A stretch of 11,698 nucleotides of DNA, taken from the NCBI GenBank assembly GCA_030628305.1, contig DAOVRE010000021.1, positions 1-11,698 on the forward strand. The letters run 5' to 3'. The notes under the pieces were generated by a model. The model was not told where the DNA came from. It saw only the letters and a program-made list of their open reading frames with translations, and searched no databases. Shown here one piece after another: positions 7,520 through 11,698 of this stretch; position 1 is the stretch's first letter; each line of letters starts with the position of its first letter. The translations under genes and the position numbers were made by a program. The DNA comes from Candidatus Heimdallarchaeota archaeon. GTDB lineage: Archaea > Asgardarchaeota > Heimdallarchaeia > Heimdallarchaeales > Heimdallarchaeaceae.

Positions 7520-8504
7520 TTGTATCACCTTTTTGAACTTCATCTATTACTAGTTTGCTTTGACGAAGGAAAGCGTAAATTTTGCACAAAGGCCAATATC
7601 TGCTTATGCACACTTGATACTTATGAGCTGCTGTAAGATATCCCAAATAAGCGCATCTTCCATCTTCATAATATATACAAGTATCGGTTTTTACTCTCCT
7701 TAGGATTAAATTAACTGTTCTATTCAGATAGACCATCGATAAAGCACTAAATTGTCTTTCGCTTCTTTTTGGAGGTTCGTCCAAATCGAAGATTGTTTTA
7801 ACAGATAATGGCATATCTGGCAAAAGAAGATGTGAGTAAGACACCTTTGAACCTTTCTTGGTCGTTGATATGCCAGATAGAAGTTTACCTAACTGAATAC
7901 CAATTGCCCCTCCAAGTCCACTTACTATTGTTAGCGAAAATGCAAAGATAATCAGAAAACCTAAGAAGTAATTACTTGCGAAGAATGCGGAGACATTTGT
8001 AGAGCCTAATGAAGTAAATAGAACTATTTGAGAGAGGTAAAGAAGAATAAAAAAGAGAAGAGAAAAAACAACAGTTGGAATGACGAGATCGTGAGCTTCT
8101 TCTCTCCACACAATTCCTACAATTATACCAGAAAGGAGAAAGGGGATGAAAGCTGTAATCATATAATTTGTGATTAATTCGAAAGCGTCTGTACCTTCAA
8201 ATGCAAATGTAAAAGGTAGAATTAAAATGGTATCAGGAGACCAAATAACGGTAGTTATAGTAAAAAGCTTCTGGAGTAAATGATAAAGGACACCAAAAAA
8301 TATCGAAAAACCATATCCAATTGCCATGTAAGTTGAGATTCTTAGAATAAGTTTTGTGATATACTCACGTTTTCCGCTATTTTTTAGGTGAGGAAAAACT
8401 AATTTGAACATTACGCCCCTTAAAGTCATCTTGAGGGGAGGGGTACCTCCTTCAACCTTTGGACCACGATCAGCAGGAAGGGGAGGGCGTCGACTAATTA
8501 CCAT
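7509..8504 (-). CDS. Four-TM membrane protein with C-terminal four-cysteine motif, unknown family
   Basis: A 331-residue protein if it starts at ATG 8504-8502. AGGTGA stands 5 bases upstream and overlaps the stop codon of the preceding gene. An in-frame GTG at 8513 lies inside that ribosome binding site and is disfavoured. The N-terminus is proline/glycine-rich (about 5-25) and encoded by a GC-rich island. Hydrophobic segments lie near 58-78, 112-135, 143-167 and 180-206. The C-terminal region (about 215-331) is soluble and has the only cysteines: C276, C284, C299 and C307, in the context TDTCIYYEDGRCAYL ... VCISRYWPLCKIY. The spacing suggests a metal site (Zn or Fe-S) or disulfides. I recognise no family, and its place within the MoxR operon implies a role in that membrane machine. 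Confidence 0.85.
   Translation of the reverse strand: MVISRRPPLPADRGPKVEGGTPPLKMTLRGVMFKLVFPHLKNSGKREYITKLILRISTYMAIGYGFSIFFGVLYHLLQKLFTITTVIWSPDTILILPFTFAFEGTDAFELITNYMITAFIPFLLSGIIVGIVWREEAHDLVIPTVVFSLLFFILLYLSQIVLFTSLGSTNVSAFFASNYFLGFLIIFAFSLTIVSGLGGAIGIQLGKLLSGISTTKKGSKVSYSHLLLPDMPLSVKTIFDLDEPPKRSERQFSALSMVYLNRTVNLILRRVKTDTCIYYEDGRCAYLGYLTAAHKYQVCISRYWPLCKIYAFLRQSKLVIDEVQKGDTSED
7525..7530 (-). promoter_or_regulatory. Ribosome binding site deciding the DUF4129 start
   Basis: AGGTGA on the minus strand, followed by 5 bases and GTG (7519-7517). It makes this GTG a better start than the ATG at 7543, which has no complementary sequence upstream. The same hexamer and spacing recur at 8510-8515. 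Confidence 0.65.
8431..8455 (-). repeat. GC-rich inverted repeat inside the start of the four-TM gene
   Basis: On the minus strand the arms TTGA/TCAA and GGAGG/CCTCC fold around a TACC loop, with a one-base and a two-base interruption between the paired blocks. It includes an AGGAGG that would be an ideal ribosome binding site. It sits in a GC-rich patch: bases 8431-8490 have 36 G or C out of 60, far above the surrounding DNA. It encodes the Gly/Pro-rich EGGTPPL segment. Confidence 0.5.
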
Positions 8505-8509
8505 ATTAT

Positions 8510-8515
8510 TCACCT
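8510..8515 (-). promoter_or_regulatory. Ribosome binding site deciding the four-TM protein start
   Basis: AGGTGA on the minus strand, 5 bases before ATG 8504-8502. Its first bases belong to the stop codon of the PrsW-like gene (TAG, 8516-8514), a typical coupling arrangement. It also contains the GTG at 8513, which is therefore unlikely to be the start. Confidence 0.65.
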
Positions 8516-10205
8516 ATAAAATTACCAATCTTACTCCTTTTGATGTTCTTAATAGGAAGTAAACACTTGCAGAAACTAATACAAGTGTGCATAACATACC
8601 TATGATTCCATAGACCATATGTAAGATAGTGATTATCAGAAGTAATGAAAAAACTATCATATACAAGGAGGTCACGATTATTGATATAGCGACAATTGAA
8701 AGAAGGTTTATTGAACTTATAATAGCTTTCACTCTATTCTTTTTGTATCTGTGCCATACCACGGTTACGAATATTGCAATTATAATAGAAAGTAAGAATA
8801 GAGTATAACCAAGGAAAGATACTGTATCTTCAATAGTTGCAAATGTAAAAATAAAACTTATTAACATTCCAACAGCCAGAATACGAGTAAAACCAACTGC
8901 GATTGATGAATAAAATGGTGGGGAGGAGGAGCTCATTTTTTCATATAATGCATCAACTTCTGTTCCACATGACCAGCAAATACGTGTAAATGGCGGCAGT
9001 ACTTGATTGCAATTTCGACATTGTATTTTGGGGAAGGACCAACAATTTAGACAAAATTGACCATTATATACTGGTGTTCGGCATTGTGAGCACACCATTA
9101 AATTAGTTTTTTCATCATAAAGAGGTTCTATTTCTTTCATTTTCTCAAGATCTTCCTTTGACTGATTTAATTGAGATGAAGTATCTGAACATTCTTTCCC
9201 AATGTGTTGAGTAAAACATTTATGACAAAAACTAGGGACATAAAAAATTACCACCAAAACAAATATCCCAAACAAAACATAAGATAAAATCCCTAGTATG
9301 GAATAGATTAGCGACATGGTTTCCACATTTGTGTTAAACTTTGTATTGTAATTCCACAAACTATGGATAAAAATGCTTAGAGCTAGAAACAGTACAACTA
9401 TTGTTGCTCTCGTGAATTTTGGAAGCTTATTGCGATATAAGAATGCCAACCCTAAACCTGCAGCAGCCAACATAGTCGTTACAGTGTGTAAAGGGTAGAT
9501 GCTTCGTTTAAGCACTAAGAAATCAATAACTGTTTCAGGTGAAGAAGATCGAGAATAGGAAAGAAATTGCTCAAATAAATCAAACCATGCTCCAAAAAAG
9601 CCACCTACAATAACAAAAATTCTGAATGAGGGGGTAAGCCTAGTGTGAATCGATCGTTTAGAGTTGAGATTCAATCTTACATAGTTTCCTAGCAAGATAA
9701 TTATGGGAAAAATCTTAGCTATTTCTTCAACTATAGGGATAATGAATACGTAGAATGTGAAATGTACGATATGATGCACTTCAGGAAGTGAATCTATCGA
9801 TGAGAAAAAACCAGAAATAATAGATACCAGAGTAAAAGACTTATTCTCTATGACTACGGCAAAATAAGCTGAAAGAACCCCCATCACCAAGAGAAGAGAA
9901 AAGAGTTTCTTAATTAATTTGGTCTCAAGTTGAGTGCTCGTTATACTAAATAGCAAATAAAGACATGTTACCCAAAGAATGAAGAATGTAATAATTAGGA
10001 GAATTACAAGAATCGGAAAATAAATAGAAGTTTCATATCTAATAACAATAGCAACTAGAAAATAAGCTAGAATTGCTATTACAACTAAAAATGCGATTTT
10101 AACTAATGCTGAGAAACTCAAGATGCGCTTGTGTATTGATTCAACAATTAACAAATCTTCAACTGAAGGAACTGATTTTTTTTTCTTAGCTGAAATATTA
10201 ATCAT
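8514..10205 (-). CDS. PrsW-like intramembrane protease with zinc-ribbon insertion
   Basis: A 563-residue protein from ATG 10205-10203; a TTG at 10214 would add three residues. The N-terminal half has several TMs with the PrsW-family motifs: VEEIAKIFP (E160-E161), FGAWFDLFEQF (E212), YPLHTVTTMLAAAGLG (H240) and IFIHSLWNY (H281). PrsW proteins are multi-TM metal- or glutamate-dependent peptidases; in Bacillus subtilis PrsW cleaves an anti-sigma factor. After the protease part comes a cytoplasmic stretch with eleven cysteines: C327, C330 and C339, then two CxxC pairs at 372/375 and 385/388, and two more at 396/399 and 410/413. This makes two clear zinc ribbons plus a partial one. About four more TMs follow. 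It is the first gene of the operon, with a promoter near 10289-10303. Catalytic residues are present; the substrate is unknown. Confidence 0.85.
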   Translation of the reverse strand: MINISAKKKKSVPSVEDLLIVESIHKRILSFSALVKIAFLVVIAILAYFLVAIVIRYETSIYFPILVILLIITFFILWVTCLYLLFSITSTQLETKLIKKLFSLLLVMGVLSAYFAVVIENKSFTLVSIISGFFSSIDSLPEVHHIVHFTFYVFIIPIVEEIAKIFPIIILLGNYVRLNLNSKRSIHTRLTPSFRIFVIVGGFFGAWFDLFEQFLSYSRSSSPETVIDFLVLKRSIYPLHTVTTMLAAAGLGLAFLYRNKLPKFTRATIVVLFLALSIFIHSLWNYNTKFNTNVETMSLIYSILGILSYVLFGIFVLVVIFYVPSFCHKCFTQHIGKECSDTSSQLNQSKEDLEKMKEIEPLYDEKTNLMVCSQCRTPVYNGQFCLNCWSFPKIQCRNCNQVLPPFTRICWSCGTEVDALYEKMSSSSPPFYSSIAVGFTRILAVGMLISFIFTFATIEDTVSFLGYTLFLLSIIIAIFVTVVWHRYKKNRVKAIISSINLLSIVAISIIVTSLYMIVFSLLLIITILHMVYGIIGMLCTLVLVSASVYFLLRTSKGVRLVIL

Positions 10206-10288
10206 TGTTTCCAACTCTTTTTCTTTTATAGGTTCATAGCTTATTTAGAGAAATATCATTTTCGCGTCTAAGGTCAGTAATATTAAAC

Positions 10289-10303
10289 ACTTAAAACCTT
10301 TTA
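10289..10303 (-). promoter_or_regulatory. Candidate promoter of the PrsW-MoxR operon
   Basis: On the minus strand ATAAAAGG is followed by TTTTAAGT (10296-10289), a good archaeal BRE plus TATA box. Transcription would start near 10265-10270, leaving a leader of about 60 bases. The AAAAGGTTT core is shared with the promoter at 10667-10683. A second AT-rich stretch, TATAAAAG (10230-10223), lies too close to the start codon to serve with normal spacing. No gene is seen between 10206 and 10373. Confidence 0.5.
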
Positions 10304-10326
10304 TGCAAATCATAGCTAGCACTAAG

Positions 10327-10362
10327 AAAATAAAAATAGGTAGAAGAACTAGTTCGTCTTCT
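10327..10362 (-). terminator. Hairpin plus T-rich tract after the 82-residue gene
   Basis: On the minus strand AGAAGA ... TCTTCT (10362-10342) forms a six-base stem around a nine-base loop. It is followed by ACCTATTTTTATTTT (to 10327). It begins 11 bases after the stop codon of the two-TM gene and ends before the operon promoter, so it cleanly separates the two transcription units. Confidence 0.45.
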
Positions 10363-10373
10363 TATCATTTGTT

Positions 10374-10622
10374 TTATTCTATTAATGCTGCTTCTGTTAT
10401 GTCACCTATTCCTTTGAAAAGGAAGAATATGAATATAATTGCTGCAGCTACGAAGATACCTAACAGTGCAAACACTGGTAGTGGCCCATCAGCGTAGGCT
10501 ATGCCCCCTGGCACTTGTCGTAAATCTGCTAATGATAACGAAAGAAGCATTGCTCCCATTGATATTGTCAATGGAACAAAATAGAATAAAGTTATTTTTA
10601 GAGCTTGTAGTATTTTTACCAA
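10374..10622 (-). CDS. Small two-TM membrane protein, unknown family
   Basis: An 82-residue protein starting at TTG (10622-10620). The start is supported by GAGG 8 bases upstream and by a BRE/TATA box about 45 bases upstream. There are two hydrophobic segments, at about 10-30 and 48-70. They are joined by a loop, DLRQVPGGIAYADGPLP, and followed by a short tail, KGIGDITEAALIE. There are no cysteines and no catalytic motif. The compact helical-hairpin shape is like that of small subunits or accessory proteins of membrane complexes, but no family is recognised. It has its own promoter and terminator and so is probably transcribed alone. Coding is supported by the start signals and coherent hydrophobic pattern. 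Confidence 0.75.
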   Translation of the reverse strand: MVKILQALKITLFYFVPLTISMGAMLLSLSLADLRQVPGGIAYADGPLPVFALLGIFVAAAIIFIFFLFKGIGDITEAALIE

Positions 10623-10666
10623 TTTAACGGCCTCTGGATAATCGTTATTATTTTTTCTCTTTTTAT

Positions 10667-10683
10667 CTTTTAAACCTTTTTTT
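10667..10683 (-). promoter_or_regulatory. Promoter of the 82-residue membrane protein gene
   Basis: On the minus strand a purine run AAAAAAAGG (BRE) precedes TTTAAAAG (10674-10667, TATA box). The expected transcription start is near 10643-10647, giving a leader of about 23 bases that contains the GAGG ribosome binding site. Spacing to the gene is as expected, making this one of the clearest promoters in the window. Confidence 0.55.
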
Positions 10684-10731
10684 AATTCCCTAACGGAAAT
10701 AATCCATCATCATCATTTGAATTGGCTAATG

Positions 10732-10763
10732 ATTAAAAACTAAAGACGAATGAAAAGGAACAA
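10732..10763 (-). terminator. T-rich tract after the TPR gene
   Basis: Directly after the TPR stop codon the minus strand is strongly T-rich, with runs of 4, 3 and 5 T ending near 10734. No stable hairpin is seen, but archaeal termination needs mainly T-runs. It lies upstream of the next promoter. A short CAT triplet repeat at about 10704-10715 is not part of it. Confidence 0.3.
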
Positions 10764-11486
10764 TTAACTGTGTTTCTCTGTGAGAATTCTCATTTTTTCT
10801 TTAACTTCTTCAATTCTTCCTTGAGATCCTGCTAATTGATAATTCTGAAGGGCTTCAGAATAGTGTTTCAAAGCTAGTTGAGGTTTCTCTTCTTCAACAA
10901 AGAGAGCATTATAATAAGCTAGATGAGCTTTAATGACTGGTTCATCAGAACCTCTTTCTCCCATGAGTTCAACCGCTTTTTTAAGAAATACTTTTCTTCC
11001 GGAAATGTTTTTCTCTGCTGCAGCACGAGAGATATATGATTTTGCTTTACAATCAAGTTCTTCAGCTTTGTTATCTATTCGTTGATAAGCCATTGCTGCT
11101 TGTTCAAAATGAGATGCAGCTTCAACAAAACGCTTTTCCTTCATAAGTTGTCCAGCAATTACTCGCAAGATTTTTGCTTGTTGATTGAAAATTCTCTGAT
11201 ATTCCGCAATCAGACCTAAGCGATGGTAAAATCCACCTGATCTTCCTAAGTAGTTTGCTGCTTCTAGAGCTTTATTAAATTTGATAGCATCCATACCAAG
11301 ATATTCATAGTGTAAAGCTTTTGCTAAATCTATCTGCTTTCTGTTCTCGTTTTGCTTGAAAATTTCTATGGCTTTTTCAGCATGTTCAGCTGCTTCTCCA
11401 TACTTTTTCAGTTGTGCCGCTAAACGTGCTTTTCCTAGATGTTCATTGGCTTTTTCTGCAGTAGATTTCTTTAACCCTTTAAACAA
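10764..11486 (-). CDS. Soluble tetratricopeptide-repeat (TPR) protein
   Basis: A 240-residue, all-helical, charged protein with no signal peptide or TM. It starts at TTG (11486-11484), supported by AGAGGTG 7 bases upstream. TPR-like helix pairs run through the whole length: about 12-45 (AAQLKKYGEAAEHAEKAIEIF), 57-90, 105-140 (MKEKRFVEAASHFEQAAMAY), 145-175 and 188-222 (PQLALKHYSEALQNYQLAG). TPR arrays are scaffolds for protein-protein contacts. The pattern of repeated AA-x-x-[FY] in the middle also resembles the SNAP-like TPR group, but that likeness is by eye only. The gene is flanked by its own promoter (11562-11575) and a T-rich tract. The partner is unknown. Confidence 0.88.
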   Translation of the reverse strand: MFKGLKKSTAEKANEHLGKARLAAQLKKYGEAAEHAEKAIEIFKQNENRKQIDLAKALHYEYLGMDAIKFNKALEAANYLGRSGGFYHRLGLIAEYQRIFNQQAKILRVIAGQLMKEKRFVEAASHFEQAAMAYQRIDNKAEELDCKAKSYISRAAAEKNISGRKVFLKKAVELMGERGSDEPVIKAHLAYYNALFVEEEKPQLALKHYSEALQNYQLAGSQGRIEEVKEKMRILTEKHS

Positions 11487-11518
11487 AGAATGACACCTCT
11501 CTGGTCTTAGTTGAGCAG

Positions 11519-11534
11519 CTGAAATATATTTCAG
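11519..11534. repeat. Perfect 16-base palindrome in the TPR gene leader
   Basis: CTGAAATATATTTCAG is a perfect inverted repeat with no spacer. It lies just downstream of the predicted transcription start and about 33 bases before the TTG start codon of the TPR gene. Its place and symmetry suit an operator for a dimeric repressor. As RNA it could form only a tight AU-rich hairpin. Confidence 0.55.
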
Positions 11535-11561
11535 ACAACTAATCTAGTTAAAAAACAGAAG

Positions 11562-11575
11562 AATATAAACGTTTG
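11562..11575 (-). promoter_or_regulatory. Candidate promoter of the TPR gene
   Basis: On the minus strand CAAACG is followed by TTTATATT (11569-11562), a plausible BRE plus TATA box. The transcription start should fall near 11537-11542, so the palindrome at 11519-11534 is right at the start of the transcript, where bound protein would block initiation or early elongation. Confidence 0.45.
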
Positions 11576-11642
11576 TTTAGTTTAAACCTAGCCTAGCTAA
11601 CCTTTGATTTCCAAGCCTTAAACAGTATTATTAAGATTTCAA

Positions 11643-11698
11643 CTATTGAAAAAATCTGCGGTCATCTTCAAATTGAAGTTCCTCAATATCTGAAATAA
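11643..11698 (-). CDS. Possible C-terminal end of an upstream minus-strand gene
   Basis: A minus-strand frame enters from the window edge and ends with TAG at 11645-11643. It encodes 18 residues, ISDIEELQFEDDRRFFQ plus one incomplete codon. The acidic, soluble-looking composition and the position upstream of the next promoter fit the tail of a gene on the same strand as its neighbours. The piece is too short to identify, and a short plus-strand frame without a start also crosses the region. Confidence 0.35.
   Translation of the reverse strand, partial: ISDIEELQFEDDRRFFQ

Noticed and set aside
8502..8513. GTG at 8513 as start of the four-TM protein
   Set aside because: The GTG is part of the AGGTGA ribosome binding site that serves the ATG at 8504.
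10223..10230. TATAAAAG as promoter of the PrsW-like gene
   Set aside because: It is only about 18 bases before the ATG, so normal spacing would put the transcription start past the start codon; the box at 10289-10296 fits better.
10303..10627. Two plus-strand frames over the 82-residue gene
   Set aside because: They lie antisense to a gene with promoter, ribosome binding site and coherent TM pattern, and lack such signals themselves.
10704..10715. CAT triplet repeat that might suggest a tandem or CRISPR-like element
   Set aside because: Only a few triplets long with no spacer structure; no CRISPR-like repeat was seen anywhere in the window.

Overview
The window looks like chromosomal DNA of an AT-rich archaeon. 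The archaeal assignment rests on purine-rich BRE plus TATA-like boxes upstream of several genes, GAGG/AGGTGA ribosome binding sites, an archaeal-style ThyX carrying a LAGLIDADG intein, and an N-terminally compact MoxR/DUF58 gene set. An Asgard-type lineage is possible but nothing here proves it. There is no rRNA, tRNA, CRISPR array, transposase or phage gene.

Layout. Positions 1-175 hold the 5' part of a lysine-rich minus-strand gene. About 265 bases of divergent promoter DNA separate it from the only plus-strand gene, thyX (441-2285), which is interrupted by a 361-residue intein (723-1805) inserted in frame just before the catalytic signature. thyX runs head-on into a long minus-strand gene cluster, with only 5 bases between the two stop codons.

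That cluster is transcribed from about 10.29 kb down to 2.29 kb and contains seven tightly packed genes: a PrsW-like intramembrane protease with zinc ribbons, a four-TM protein with a C-terminal four-cysteine motif, a DUF4129 protein, a DUF4350 protein, a MoxR AAA+ ATPase, a DUF58 (vWA-like) protein and a six-TM protein. Five of the six junctions are either 4-base stop/start overlaps, an 11-base overlap, or have the ribosome binding site laid over the previous stop codon. This points to one translationally coupled operon. MoxR, DUF58, DUF4129 and DUF4350 are a known recurring set thought to act as an ATP-driven chaperone or assembly machine at the membrane. The addition of a zinc-ribbon PrsW protease and two unrecognised membrane proteins is the most interesting feature of the window.

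Upstream, each with its own promoter, lie an 82-residue two-TM protein (10374-10622) and a soluble TPR protein (10764-11486) whose leader contains a perfect 16-base palindrome. The last 56 bases probably carry the 3' end of another minus-strand gene.
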